In this document: piece after piece, positions 25,473 through 34,781 of the stretch | How the letters are laid out: every line of letters begins with the position of its first letter | Position numbering within the stretch: the first letter of the stretch is position 1 | DNA from: an archaeon | GTDB taxonomy: Archaea > Asgardarchaeota > Thorarchaeia > Thorarchaeales > Thorarchaeaceae | Assembly: GCA_024276825.1 (NCBI GenBank) | Contig: JAJRWI010000062.1 | Location: forward strand, 1 to 57,736 | Reading direction: 5' to 3' | DNA: 57,736 nt | Notes under the pieces: model-generated | Told to the model about the DNA's origin: nothing | The model's database searches: none | Seen by the model: only the letters and a program-made list of their open reading frames with translations | Position numbers and translations under genes: made by a program

Positions 25473-25964
25473 TTATGACTCGCTGGGTATCTCGAAACCT
25501 GCACTGCTTAATTGAGCAAATCCCTTTGAATAAAGGCTCATATGATGTCTGATGTCCTCTTCGATTTCTATCAGTTCGCTGAGGTGGGGGACAATCTCAT
25601 CCAGGCCACCACTCTTGTACTCTTCAATCATCACACTAAACACATCACTCATCTTCAGCATGATGTCTTCAATCACATGATTCAGATCTATCATCGACCG
25701 CACGGTCCTAATGGAGTCCATATCGGGCATGAAGGGCACAAAGTCCTCAAGGGCGACTCCTGCCATGCGACAATGATCCACACGACTAGGGATTATTTCA
25801 TCACGCATGTGATACATCCAGCCAAGGCGCTCTTTATCAGTAAGAGTACGCAGGTTCTCAATCGAAAAATAGCCTGTCCAAGGACCAAACTCTGAACTCT
25901 CATACTCAATCCAGTCTTCAAAGGCTCTGAGGACGCGCCTCCATTCCTCTTCGTGCTCAGTCAT
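25473..25964 (-). CDS. Acidic helical protein of unknown function
   Basis: 163 residues from the ATG at 25964; GAGAG precedes it and a TTTATAAC TATA-like box lies about 35 bases upstream, so the longer frame to 26153 is not used. It is rich in Glu, Met, Trp and His and predicted helical: EEEWRRVLRAFEDWIEYE, WTGYFSIENLRTL, DLNHVIEDIMLKMSDVFSVMI. No cysteine cluster or membrane segment. Not recognised. It is divergent from the nuclease gene with about 230 bases between starts. Confidence 0.65.
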   Translation of the reverse strand: MTEHEEEWRRVLRAFEDWIEYESSEFGPWTGYFSIENLRTLTDKERLGWMYHMRDEIIPSRVDHCRMAGVALEDFVPFMPDMDSIRTVRSMIDLNHVIEDIMLKMSDVFSVMIEEYKSGGLDEIVPHLSELIEIEEDIRHHMSLYSKGFAQLSSAGFEIPSES

Positions 25965-26197
25965 TTTTCTCTCGCTTTTATTGATACAGTACTCGTTATA
26001 AACTAAGGTTGTATAAGAATAGTAAGTTTCAGAAGTGGAAAAGTTGTACAAGGTTGTCAGGTTAGTCAGAATTGGAGTCATGGCAAAAAGACTTGATGTT
26101 TCCACTTCCACTCTCAGAAGATGAGAACGCTGATCCTTGTTTAGGCGGTTCATCTTCTAATGACAAGTTTGAATAAGTCCAGGTCGTCAGCAAGGCA

Positions 26198-26869
26198 ATG
26201 CAAATGGAAAGGATTGCGAGAATTGTGGAACTGCTACGTAAGACAAGGGAAGACCCCCGAATTAAACAGATTGAAGAGGGGTATAGAAGGGTTCTCGAAG
26301 AAGAGAGAATATCATCCAATGAAAATGGAGTATGGATCATTAAGCGTGAGCATAGGATACAACTAGCCATTAGAGCAATTGAGCTTGGCGCTTCCCCTGA
26401 ACGGGTAATCAAGGAACTCACATGGAAGGACTTTGAAGGACTGATAGCTTCAATACTCCAAGCCAATGGATTTCGCTGTATCCAGAGCTTTCGAAGACGT
26501 GGGGATGGCAGCAATCGTGGAATGGAGATTGATGTGATTGGAGTCAGAGGACATCGAATACTCTCGATTGATGCAAAGATGTGGGGTGTACGTTCTGGAA
26601 AGAGTTCTGCGCTTCAAGCGGCAGCCGAGAAGCAAGTAGAGAGGTCAAAGCGTCTGGCAAATGATCTTCATGCTCTACGTGAGAGAATGGGACATTTGAA
26701 TGAAGGCAGATATGATATAATACCAGTACTCACAACATGGCTGATTGAGGATATCGAGTTTCACGAGGGTGTTCCGATAGTGCCAGTGTTCAAGTTCAAC
26801 ACTTTTGTTCTACAACTCGAGGAGTTTGAGGACATGCTATTTAGAGTGAACACAAATCTGCACGACTAA
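26198..26869 (+). CDS. PD-(D/E)XK nuclease, Mrr/RecB-like
   Basis: 223 residues. The catalytic core is in the second half: WKDFEGLIASILQANGF (helix with conserved Glu), GMEIDVIGVRGHRILSIDAKMW supplying the D...(D/E)xK residues, then a Gln/Lys-rich helix (AAAEKQVERSKRLAND). The N-terminal ~90 residues are helical. Such nucleases act in DNA repair or Mrr-type restriction of modified DNA. No methylase or other defence gene is adjacent, so a housekeeping repair role is as likely as defence. The tail converges on the fusion gene at 26875. Confidence 0.78.
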   Translation: MQMERIARIVELLRKTREDPRIKQIEEGYRRVLEEERISSNENGVWIIKREHRIQLAIRAIELGASPERVIKELTWKDFEGLIASILQANGFRCIQSFRRRGDGSNRGMEIDVIGVRGHRILSIDAKMWGVRSGKSSALQAAAEKQVERSKRLANDLHALRERMGHLNEGRYDIIPVLTTWLIEDIEFHEGVPIVPVFKFNTFVLQLEEFEDMLFRVNTNLHD

Positions 26870-26874
26870 TGGTT

Positions 26875-27807
26875 TCAGCCAATCTCCAGAATTCTGCCTG
26901 TGAGCGTGTCCATTGCGATAATGAATATCAACTCATCTAGGTCAATACCATTCCTTCTGGCCACCTCAATAGCAGGATAACTTCTAATGTTTGCTTCTGT
27001 GGCCTTGGCAAGGGCGAGCGCTCCATCCTTTGGATCATCTCTAAGCTCATCCTCAAACCGGGATGCATCAGATGTAATGGCGCTTATGACCTCACTGAGA
27101 AACCGTTCAGAGATAGCATTCGCATTAATTGATGCCTCTGCTGCGCTGCAGTGGGGGCATTCGACCACAAAGCCGCCATGCTTAATGATGAGTATCTGTT
27201 TAGGGCTACAGATTGAAAACCACTCTTTGAAGAAAGCGTCAAATTGAGTGCATTCGCCATGGTTTTTGTCATATCTTGGAATGTGAGCTCCTAGAGTTTG
27301 GATCGCGAGAGGCATTCCTTCTGGAAATACTGGCGGTTGCACTCTGGAGTCCGAACATAACAGAATAAGACAGCTTGGATCAATGGGCAGTGGTACAACA
27401 ACTCGCTGATACAGACTCTCCTCCAGACTCGCATCGCGCAGGTAGTCATGTTCAATAGAATGAATGATTCCGTCCTCATAGTTCACAAGGAATGCAAGTA
27501 TAGGAATTCCATCAATACTGGGATGCTCCGCTATATTGTATAGGGATTCATTAATTATTGATTGAGGCTCGTTCTCATCAAACGCTATTATCACGCCGGC
27601 ATGTCTTGGAAAATGGCTGTTATAGGCAGCAGGCCCTGAGAAGAGGAACAGATATTCAGATGAGTGCAGAATTGGGTGCCCGGTAACTCGCGTGGAATGA
27701 GATGCATCGCCCTGCAACATTCCTAACATCTGCAAATCTTGAGCACTAGGATGGATTGAGGAGATAATCAGAAATTCAGGTTCCTGACCAGATCTTGCAT
27801 GTTCCAT
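26875..27807 (-). CDS. GTPase-like domain fused to a beta-carbonic-anhydrase-like domain
   Basis: 310 residues from the ATG at 27807 (a TTG lies 5 codons earlier). The C-terminal half follows beta-carbonic anhydrase: LILLCSDSRV (152-157 hold the Cys/Asp/Arg motif), GMPLAIQTLGAHI, ILIIKHGG with the His, then extra cysteines in VVECPHC, and a closing IIAMDTLTGRILEIG strand. The N-terminal ~130 residues follow a Ras-like pattern (EFLIISS, FLFSGPAAYNSHF, HAGVIIAFDENEPQSI, GIPILAFLVNYED) but lack a P-loop lysine. The second Cys ligand is displaced, so anhydrase activity is uncertain. Confidence 0.68.
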   Translation of the reverse strand: MEHARSGQEPEFLIISSIHPSAQDLQMLGMLQGDASHSTRVTGHPILHSSEYLFLFSGPAAYNSHFPRHAGVIIAFDENEPQSIINESLYNIAEHPSIDGIPILAFLVNYEDGIIHSIEHDYLRDASLEESLYQRVVVPLPIDPSCLILLCSDSRVQPPVFPEGMPLAIQTLGAHIPRYDKNHGECTQFDAFFKEWFSICSPKQILIIKHGGFVVECPHCSAAEASINANAISERFLSEVISAITSDASRFEDELRDDPKDGALALAKATEANIRSYPAIEVARRNGIDLDELIFIIAMDTLTGRILEIG

Positions 27808-28004
27808 TTTTCCACGAAGCAATGGTTTCGCAACTGTTCGCGTTCTGTTTCATCTGATATCACTCGTACCTCTCGCTTCATGTATTATATCTCATTGTCG
27901 TAAGTGATTACATTCAAAGTGAATCAACTTTAGTTCTTTGCAGAATACGGGCTCAACAAGGAATTTATCAAGAGAGCGTCTTTGAATATCACGGAGAGAA
28001 AAGC

Positions 28005-28901
28005 ATGGTCAAATATCTTTTCGGAATTTCATACCATGAGAATGTAAACAACTGGGCCACAAAGAGTCTAATAAAAGCAATTAGAGCAAAGGGGCACGAA
28101 GCCAAGCCATTTAGGCTCCCTGATGTGGCCGCTGAGATTCCGCATAGATTCACGCACCTAGAGGAAGAGGACCTCTCAGATATGGCAGGAGTCATCATTC
28201 GAACCATTGGCTTTGGTACAGGAGATCAAATAACATTTAGAATCAGTCTATTGGAGCACTTTGAGGATGCGGGCATTTACGTGATGAATCCAGCATACTC
28301 ATTCAGACGGGCTAAGGACAAATATGCCACGCTCACAGCACTACACAAGGCAGGTATCAAGGTCCCTAGGACTTTTATTGGAGAGAATTTAGAGGCAGCG
28401 GTTCATTTTGTGGAGGAGGTTGGGGATGTTATAATAAAACCATTAATCGGTGCTCGTGGAATGGGTGCGATGAGACCTCAGCATCCCGAACTCACATATC
28501 GAGCAATGAAATTCATCCATCAGCTCGGGCAGGTCATTTATGTCCAAGAGGTAATCGAAAAACCAGATAGAGACATCAGGGCGTTTGTCATTGGGAATCA
28601 AGTAGTCGGAGCAATGTATCGATATCTTCCCAAGGGAGCAGAAAACGAGTGGAGGACCAATGTTCATGGAGGGGGGCGTGCGGAACTCACCAAACTGTCT
28701 GAGGAGTATGAAGAATGTGCAATAAGGACTGCTGAAGTGCTAAAGTTGGACTACACTGGAGTGGACATAATTGAGTCAAAGGATGGACCCTGTGTCATTG
28801 AAGCAAATGCCTCACCCTCATGGAGCGCACTCTCACGAGTGACCGGACTAGATATTGCAGGAATGATAATTGACAGACTGATAGAATGTGTAAGGCATTA
28901 G
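28005..28901 (+). CDS. RimK-like ATP-grasp ligase (MptN/CofF/LysX relative)
   Basis: 298 residues. The N-terminal pre-ATP-grasp domain is followed by the ATP-grasp fold: DVIIKPLIGARGMGAM (nucleotide lysine and glycine loop), VIYVQEVIEKPDRDIRAFVIG, and the metal-binding end DYTGVDIIESKDGPCVIEANASPSWSA. Such enzymes add glutamate to cofactors (methanopterin, F420), LysW or ribosomal protein S6; the substrate is not readable. GGAGA lies 7 bases before the ATG. Its stop overlaps the stop of the convergent proteasome gene (TTAG at 28898-28901). Confidence 0.87.
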   Translation: MVKYLFGISYHENVNNWATKSLIKAIRAKGHEAKPFRLPDVAAEIPHRFTHLEEEDLSDMAGVIIRTIGFGTGDQITFRISLLEHFEDAGIYVMNPAYSFRRAKDKYATLTALHKAGIKVPRTFIGENLEAAVHFVEEVGDVIIKPLIGARGMGAMRPQHPELTYRAMKFIHQLGQVIYVQEVIEKPDRDIRAFVIGNQVVGAMYRYLPKGAENEWRTNVHGGGRAELTKLSEEYEECAIRTAEVLKLDYTGVDIIESKDGPCVIEANASPSWSALSRVTGLDIAGMIIDRLIECVRH

Positions 28902-29638
28902 GTACCCATGGCTCGGAGTATCTCTTCAACCTCATTAGTTGGAAGGATTTTGAAGAGCTTGTCCTCAGAGGATATCATGCCAATCTCAATCAACTTTGCC
29001 TTTTCAGTGAGGTCAACCTCACCCTGATCACCACGGGCCTTCATAATGCCTTCAATTGCCAGCTTAAGTGCACCATCAAGATCAATGGATGGTGAGTAAT
29101 TGTCCTTGAAGTAGTCACGGACAACATCAGACTCTTTTCCTATTGCAGTGGCCTTCCAACCCCAGAATGAACCTGAAGGGTCAGTAGTAAAGAGTTGAGG
29201 ACCGCCATCATCAATACCACCAACTAGGAGAGAAACACCGAATGGTCGGGCTCCTGCATATTGTGTGTGTAGCTGCTTGGTGTCGCAGATGTCAACAACA
29301 AGAGAACGAATCTGAATCGGTTCATCATAACTAAGACGATTAATCTGAGCACGGATTCTTGCCTGATCAATGAGCTTTCGGGCATCCGCATGAAGACCTG
29401 CAATTGCAGTGCCAACATGATCGTCAATCAAGAGGACCTTCTTCAACGAAGAAATGTCAACCAGTGGATGAGGAGCACGCTTTTCCCCTGCAAGAACAAC
29501 GCCATTGCTTCCCTTCACCCCTACAGCCAATGGTCCATATCTGACTGCCTCAGTGGCATATTCCACCTGATACAGTCTGCCCTCGGGGCTGAATACTGTG
29601 ATTGCTCTGTCATAACCCATAGATTGTGTTGGGAACAC
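28898..29638 (-). CDS. psmA: Proteasome subunit alpha
   Basis: 246 residues from GTG at 29638, chosen because GGAGG lies 9 bases upstream and this gives the usual 6-residue extension before the conserved GYDRAITVFSPEGRLYQVEYA. It forms the outer heptameric rings of the 20S proteasome. The N-terminal YDR gating motif and the alpha-type helix are intact (RLYQVEYATEAVRYG). The HYG-type and the central LLVGGIDDGGPQLFTTDPSG segments are typical. An ATG at 29620 is the conservative alternative. No beta subunit is in the window. Confidence 0.95.
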   Translation of the reverse strand: MFPTQSMGYDRAITVFSPEGRLYQVEYATEAVRYGPLAVGVKGSNGVVLAGEKRAPHPLVDISSLKKVLLIDDHVGTAIAGLHADARKLIDQARIRAQINRLSYDEPIQIRSLVVDICDTKQLHTQYAGARPFGVSLLVGGIDDGGPQLFTTDPSGSFWGWKATAIGKESDVVRDYFKDNYSPSIDLDGALKLAIEGIMKARGDQGEVDLTEKAKLIEIGMISSEDKLFKILPTNEVEEILRAMGT

Positions 29639-29745
29639 CTCAGATTTCCTCCAGAATATTATCACACTGGTTGTAACTGCTCATTTTCATGAAGGTAAGA
29701 CCTGTTTTTAAGGTTATTTCTGTGAACTTGAAGAGTGCTTTGAGT

Positions 29746-30441
29746 CTAACGCCATTCGAGTTTCACTCTGATGTCTTCAGGCGCATGCTCCATGACATTC
29801 TGAATCTCAGACCTTTCGGGCACCTTGCATCGTTCCTTCATCTCCTCACGCACACCAGATGATGAAACAAAGTTCTGAATTAGATATGTCCCAGCAAACC
29901 CCATGGAATTCAGAAAATCAAGGATTGCAATCACATCATCGGGATTCATGAGACCTGAAACATATGTTGTTCTTGGCCAGAGTTCAACATTGGATTCCAT
30001 AAGCATTTTGAAACTCTTGACTATCTTTGGCCATGGATTGCCGCGAACTCCAGCGACAATCGAATATCTCTCAGGAGCCGCTTTTAGGTCAAACCAGACT
30101 GAGTCCAGATATGGTATACATCTCTTTAGCACATAAGGTATTGAGCCCTGTGTGTTCAGGTTGATATGACATTTACAAGACTCTTTCAGAGCCTTGAGTA
30201 ATTCTGGCAGATCATTATGAAGTGTGGGTTCTCCCCCTGTGATGCAGAAACCATCAGAGAGTGAGCCAGACGCCTTTCTAAAAAGGGTGTCAATTGGAAC
30301 TTCTTCCCCAGAATCCAGAGGGATCAGTTGTGCATTATGGCAATATGGACAATTAAAGTTGCAACCCCCAGTGAAGATTACTGTCACTGGAATTCCGGGA
30401 ACATCAACTAGACTAACATCAAGAATTGAAGCAATTCGCAT
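29746..30441 (-). CDS. nrdG: Anaerobic ribonucleotide reductase activase (radical SAM, NrdG-type)
   Basis: 231 residues from the ATG at 30441, 8 bases after AGGAG. The radical SAM cluster motif is CNFNCPYCH near residue 27, followed by GFCITGGEPTLH (SAM-binding GGE) and VWFDLKAA. It matches the archaeal NrdG/PflA-like type that generates the glycyl radical. Its probable client is the class III reductase whose 3' end lies at the right edge of this window, about 27 kb away, so the pair is split. An alternative client among other glycyl radical enzymes cannot be excluded. Confidence 0.85.
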   Translation of the reverse strand: MRIASILDVSLVDVPGIPVTVIFTGGCNFNCPYCHNAQLIPLDSGEEVPIDTLFRKASGSLSDGFCITGGEPTLHNDLPELLKALKESCKCHINLNTQGSIPYVLKRCIPYLDSVWFDLKAAPERYSIVAGVRGNPWPKIVKSFKMLMESNVELWPRTTYVSGLMNPDDVIAILDFLNSMGFAGTYLIQNFVSSSGVREEMKERCKVPERSEIQNVMEHAPEDIRVKLEWR

Positions 30442-30522
30442 ATGCAAGACTCCTAATATTAGATGAGTGTGACCGCTTATGTGAGCATCATCATCATAGG
30501 CACTACTTACTACTGAAGCTTA

Positions 30523-32280
30523 CTATTCATGACATTCAATCGCCTTACTCAACTCGTCTAATACGCGCTTCTTTAATGACTCGATATCTCGAGCCTGGGC
30601 ATCAATTGAAACCTCTTGCAGGAGCTTGTGCTTCCGGTCGTATGTCAGAGTTATCGCTGCTAAATGAACACCATTATTATCATGCATATTGTATAGAACG
30701 CGGACAGTTTCTCTGTCGACTAGAAATTCCTCATCCATTGATATAACGTCCTTCTTCGATAGGAATTCTTCTATTGCTTCGGGATCGCATTTCATATTTA
30801 TTGAGATTCTCACAAGGTGATTGCGTTCAACACGGGACTTTATCCAGTCCATTCCTTTCTTTAATATTATGACAATAATAAGCCACATTAGTGCACTTAG
30901 AAAGAAGAAGAGAAATTGGAATTCGGGATTCATGGCCAAAGCTGATAATGGTGTATTATATTCGCCCACGATTGCAACAATGATGTCAAAAGCAATTGAT
31001 CCTGAAAGGATGAGTTCAATCACATTAAGAGCGTCGCCCGTACGCTCGCTAGCTCTAATGACTTCACTTGTGCTTCTTGTGTTATCACGTAAGGCATTGT
31101 ATACACGACGCATTTGTTGTTCAATCTGTGTTGAGAGTAAGGTCTGAAGGCCTTCAACCTCGCTGGAAAGACTCTGAAGTACAAGTCCAACATCATTGAT
31201 TCGTTTCAAAAGGGAAGTGAGTGAGTGATCAATCTGTATTGCATTTCGCAAAGATGTGTTTGTGCTGTCCTTAATCTGGTGCCAGCGTTCATAGATCAAC
31301 TCAAAGCCCCGATCCAAATAACTCACTGTTGAGTTCAGAATGGTGAAGTTTGCAGTTGCCTCAGTCAGAATGTTCTGTGCACGCGTAATTACAGAATAAT
31401 CTCCTTCAGAGGTCTTTTCAATCAGCTTGCGGGCCTGAAACAATTCATCCCAGAGTAGTTCAAGTCTATGAAACAGGCTGTCAATAAATATCTCTGCACT
31501 TTTCAAGAGTGAGTAAAAGGTGACAAGTAATTCATATTTTTCAGATTCTTTTGTAATGATTATAATGCCTGCATCGCCAATAAAAGCAATAGTTCCATCT
31601 TCTTCATTCTTGTGAACAAGCTGAAGATTATCAATAAGTTGTTCCATTTCATTCTGATACTCTTCACCATCAGCATAATCATTCACATCATCAAAGTGGG
31701 GATCTATAATATCAGCGATTATGCCAACGAATTTGTATCTGCTTGTTGGAGTGCCCTTGAATATGCAATCAATTATGCGCCGTTGGTGATGAGTAATGAG
31801 CGTGTCCATCAGAAGTGATGAGTCATTCATTAGATCCACAACTATCCTTGCTATGTGGTCCAAAGAAAACTGAGGGGTCCCATTCTCAACACGGTCATAT
31901 ATTCTCGTAATTTGGGCACCATATATGACATGACCTTCATGACTAAAGAACATCCCAATGACTTCTTCTTGTTCAACTACATCATCGGGATCCTGCATAG
32001 ATGCTTCGCAGGACAAGTAGTCTGAACCAAGACTATCTACCACTCTTACGCTATTACACCATGGCTCAGAAACAAATGTGGTGCTCTCAGGGAAATGGTC
32101 CATCAACATAGTAACAAATTCGCCATGCAGGGTTCGCTTTGACATGAGCTTTTGACCAATTGATTCAAGAGTGTTGCGATCGCATGGGATCAGCTCACTA
32201 AGTATTATGCGAACATTTCCCAATTTTATAGATTCAAGAAGATCATCTTTTATATAATCATCACCCAACAATTCAGTCAT
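30523..32280 (-). CDS. Large helical membrane-anchored protein of unknown function
   Basis: 585 residues from the ATG at 32280, which overlaps the stop of the upstream gene by 8 bases. The N-terminal ~290 residues are mixed alpha/beta (VVDLMNDSSLLMDTLITHHQRR, GTIAFIGDAGIIIITK). Residues ~290-450 are coiled coil. Two hydrophobic segments follow (GSIAFDIIVAIVGEY and FLFFFLSALMWLIIVIIL), then a ~90-residue cytosolic tail (RISINMKCDPEAIEEFLSKKD). Family not recognised. It is translationally coupled to the wHTH/zinc-ribbon gene, so the two probably work together. Confidence 0.75.
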   Translation of the reverse strand: MTELLGDDYIKDDLLESIKLGNVRIILSELIPCDRNTLESIGQKLMSKRTLHGEFVTMLMDHFPESTTFVSEPWCNSVRVVDSLGSDYLSCEASMQDPDDVVEQEEVIGMFFSHEGHVIYGAQITRIYDRVENGTPQFSLDHIARIVVDLMNDSSLLMDTLITHHQRRIIDCIFKGTPTSRYKFVGIIADIIDPHFDDVNDYADGEEYQNEMEQLIDNLQLVHKNEEDGTIAFIGDAGIIIITKESEKYELLVTFYSLLKSAEIFIDSLFHRLELLWDELFQARKLIEKTSEGDYSVITRAQNILTEATANFTILNSTVSYLDRGFELIYERWHQIKDSTNTSLRNAIQIDHSLTSLLKRINDVGLVLQSLSSEVEGLQTLLSTQIEQQMRRVYNALRDNTRSTSEVIRASERTGDALNVIELILSGSIAFDIIVAIVGEYNTPLSALAMNPEFQFLFFFLSALMWLIIVIILKKGMDWIKSRVERNHLVRISINMKCDPEAIEEFLSKKDVISMDEEFLVDRETVRVLYNMHDNNGVHLAAITLTYDRKHKLLQEVSIDAQARDIESLKKRVLDELSKAIECHE

Positions 32281-32857
32281 CACCCTTCTTTCCAGACATG
32301 AACCATTTGAAATCAAATGATGGGAGATATGGTCTTGTGGCATAGGGCACATCTTCAATATCATCAATGCCTATTTTCTGCTCGTAGCCGCATGATTCGC
32401 AATGGTAGAATATCTTATGATTCTTAATTATGACCTGAAAAATGGTGTCGCAGGTTTTGCATAATATTATACTGCGCACTTCATCACGTATCTTTTGCGG
32501 AATGTTCTTTATTGCCCTTTTACCAAGTTCGGTAGGACGATAAGCGGTGACATAGCCATATTGAGATGTGCTGATTCGTAGAATTGAAATGAGTCTAAGG
32601 TTTAGAAGGTCTTCAACATCGTCTTTACCCTCTCTACTTACATTCATCCATTGACGGGTCCCGTCAAGCATAGGAACGCTCCATGGTGCATAATCATAGT
32701 CTTTGAATATGCCCTTAATTATTCCATCATATATTATTGCAAGGATTGGTAGCTCCTTCACCCAGATTGGATTCTCTTCGTCGCCCTTCTTTGTATACTG
32801 GTCAATGACAAAGAGCAATCTCATTTGATCTTCTGTCAATTCAGACTCCATCGCCAT
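32273..32857 (-). CDS. Winged-helix-like protein with C-terminal zinc ribbon
   Basis: 194 residues. The N-terminal part resembles a winged helix (EDQMRLLFVIDQYTKKG, then DVEDLLNLRLISILRIS and TELGKRAIKNIP). A zinc ribbon follows with CKTC and CESCGYEQ about 20 residues apart. A short Pro/aromatic tail ends the protein. It may be a DNA- or RNA-binding regulator. The stop codon overlaps the start of the coiled-coil membrane protein gene, indicating a two-gene operon. Confidence 0.75.
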   Translation of the reverse strand: MAMESELTEDQMRLLFVIDQYTKKGDEENPIWVKELPILAIIYDGIIKGIFKDYDYAPWSVPMLDGTRQWMNVSREGKDDVEDLLNLRLISILRISTSQYGYVTAYRPTELGKRAIKNIPQKIRDEVRSIILCKTCDTIFQVIIKNHKIFYHCESCGYEQKIGIDDIEDVPYATRPYLPSFDFKWFMSGKKGDD

Positions 32858-32934
32858 CCACTCGGCCTAGGGCAAATAATAACATGCAAAGTTCCTAAAA
32901 ACAATTTCTGAATAATTCGACCGCGAATTAATTC

Positions 32935-34707
32935 TCATGGTTTTATCTCATAAAGCCAAAGAGTGAATTTAGTGCCAAGATCAGGCCTGTCTGCGATTCT
33001 GTTCTCAACCTCGAGTCTGCCGCCATATTTCTTGGCAATCTGTGAAACAAGAGTAAGGCCAACACCGCCAAAGCGCCGCTTTTTGTCAAATATCACTTTC
33101 TTCTTAGAAGGAGAGATGCCAGGACCATTATCAGCAATAGAGATTCCAATCATTGCAGATTTTCGCTTGAATGAAACCCAGATGTGCTTGTCCTTTTTGG
33201 GGTTATGTGATGCAGCATTCTCAAGCAAGTTCCATATCAACTCACCAAAAAGCATATCTGCATTGACATAGATGGGTTCTGTTTGCTTTTTCATATGTAT
33301 TGTGGCACCAAAGATGCGCTTTACTACTGCGATTTTCTCGTTCAGAATCTGTGTCAAGTCTATGACTTCCATGGGAATGTCCCTTATCTGACTGGCACGT
33401 TTCACTTTTGTAATAAGCCGATTGCACAGCTGCACTGCATCCATTATGTTCTTCTGAACATCAGGAATCAATGATGGAGGGATGTCAGAGTCCAGCATTC
33501 CCGATGCAGTGAGGATAATCTGGAGTTGATTTGCAATGTCATGCGTCAAAAGGTCCAGATAGAATTGTGTTGTATCTTGAAACTCCTTTAAATCGGTAAT
33601 GTCTGTCACAACAGCAAAGGACCCCTTGAACTCGCCATCTGCATCAAAGTAAGGAGCTGCTGATATGATTGTGTAGAGAATGCTTCCATCTTTTCTTACG
33701 AATGAAGCATGATATCGCTCAGATTTACCATTCATTCTGTCAATCAGGCGTTGCTTCGCCTGCTCTTCAACAATATCTGGTGAATAAACAAACCAAGGCT
33801 GTCCAACAAGCTCTTTTTCAGAATAACCCAGCATTTTGCAATATGCTTCATTCACAAATATGACCAAGTCTTTCTCATCACATATGGCAAACCCTTCATT
33901 CATCGCCTCTACGAGAAGACGATACCATCTCTCTTTTTCCTCAAGACTCTTGATTGTTGTTTCATATTCTGTTATATCAAGAAAATGAATAGCTGTCATT
34001 TGCCCTATGATTGGGCAATTTGCGAATTTAGCATTGATATCAACAATTGCCTTCTTTCCACCCTTGCCAACAATTTCAATCTGATAGGATTCAGGAACTG
34101 GGTTATTGGACCGTCTCAAGAGGTTTATGTCGATCAATGATGAACTGAGATCGGGTGGCAAAATGCTTCTAAAGTCCTGATTGAGGATTTCGTTCTTCTT
34201 GAATCCAGACTGTTTGAAGAACTTCTTTGATGCAAATTCAATCTTGAAGTCTTCATTGAATAATATCATAATGTCATGTGTGTTTTCAATGATGAGGTCC
34301 AAGAGTCTGTCAGTGACTGGAAGTATGCCATTAAGAGGAGATGGCGGACTTGGATCAAGCAGAAATGCATATATGAAGGAGAAGGTCTTGGTGGGACGCT
34401 TGCATATCATCCTGAAAACTTGGCTCTTCTTTTTCTTTCTTGATTGCAATCTGATAAGAGGTATCTCCACCTCAATTCTTGACTTCAACTTTGAAAAGCT
34501 TGAGGACAGAGCGTCAGTATCTTCAGCTCGAATGAATTCATCGAGATTGAGGTCCATGTCTTTTTTTGATACCCCCAGAAGATTCCTAGCCTTTGCATTC
34601 AAGGAGAGTATCTTATGATTGATGTCCATGATCATAAATGCAATAGGCAAGTTCTCAGCAAACCCCGCCAAGGTTTCTGATTCTGCTTTTGAAGGGGGTA
34701 TTTTCAT
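32935..34707 (-). CDS. Soluble PAS-domain sensor histidine kinase
   Basis: 590 residues with three PAS domains (about 12-120, 133-250 and 262-385). The phosphoacceptor histidine is near 389 in LTHDIANQLQ, and the HATPase domain has N-box ELIWNLLENAASHNP, G1 DNGPGIS and G2 GGVGLTLV. No transmembrane segment is visible, so it should sense a cytosolic signal, redox or small molecule. The third PAS has the typical PAC end FAVVTDITDLKEF. No response regulator lies nearby, so it is an orphan kinase. Confidence 0.92.
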   Translation of the reverse strand: MKIPPSKAESETLAGFAENLPIAFMIMDINHKILSLNAKARNLLGVSKKDMDLNLDEFIRAEDTDALSSSFSKLKSRIEVEIPLIRLQSRKKKKSQVFRMICKRPTKTFSFIYAFLLDPSPPSPLNGILPVTDRLLDLIIENTHDIMILFNEDFKIEFASKKFFKQSGFKKNEILNQDFRSILPPDLSSSLIDINLLRRSNNPVPESYQIEIVGKGGKKAIVDINAKFANCPIIGQMTAIHFLDITEYETTIKSLEEKERWYRLLVEAMNEGFAICDEKDLVIFVNEAYCKMLGYSEKELVGQPWFVYSPDIVEEQAKQRLIDRMNGKSERYHASFVRKDGSILYTIISAAPYFDADGEFKGSFAVVTDITDLKEFQDTTQFYLDLLTHDIANQLQIILTASGMLDSDIPPSLIPDVQKNIMDAVQLCNRLITKVKRASQIRDIPMEVIDLTQILNEKIAVVKRIFGATIHMKKQTEPIYVNADMLFGELIWNLLENAASHNPKKDKHIWVSFKRKSAMIGISIADNGPGISPSKKKVIFDKKRRFGGVGLTLVSQIAKKYGGRLEVENRIADRPDLGTKFTLWLYEIKP

Positions 34708-34781
34708 TGTTATTTGCTCCTTGAGGATAATGTCCTAATGAGTCAAGTTACATTGTAATATGGGGCAGATTTTGAAAACCA

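Noticed and set aside
26198..26869. Nuclease gene as part of a defence island
   Set aside because: No methylase, helicase, toxin or transposase genes are adjacent.
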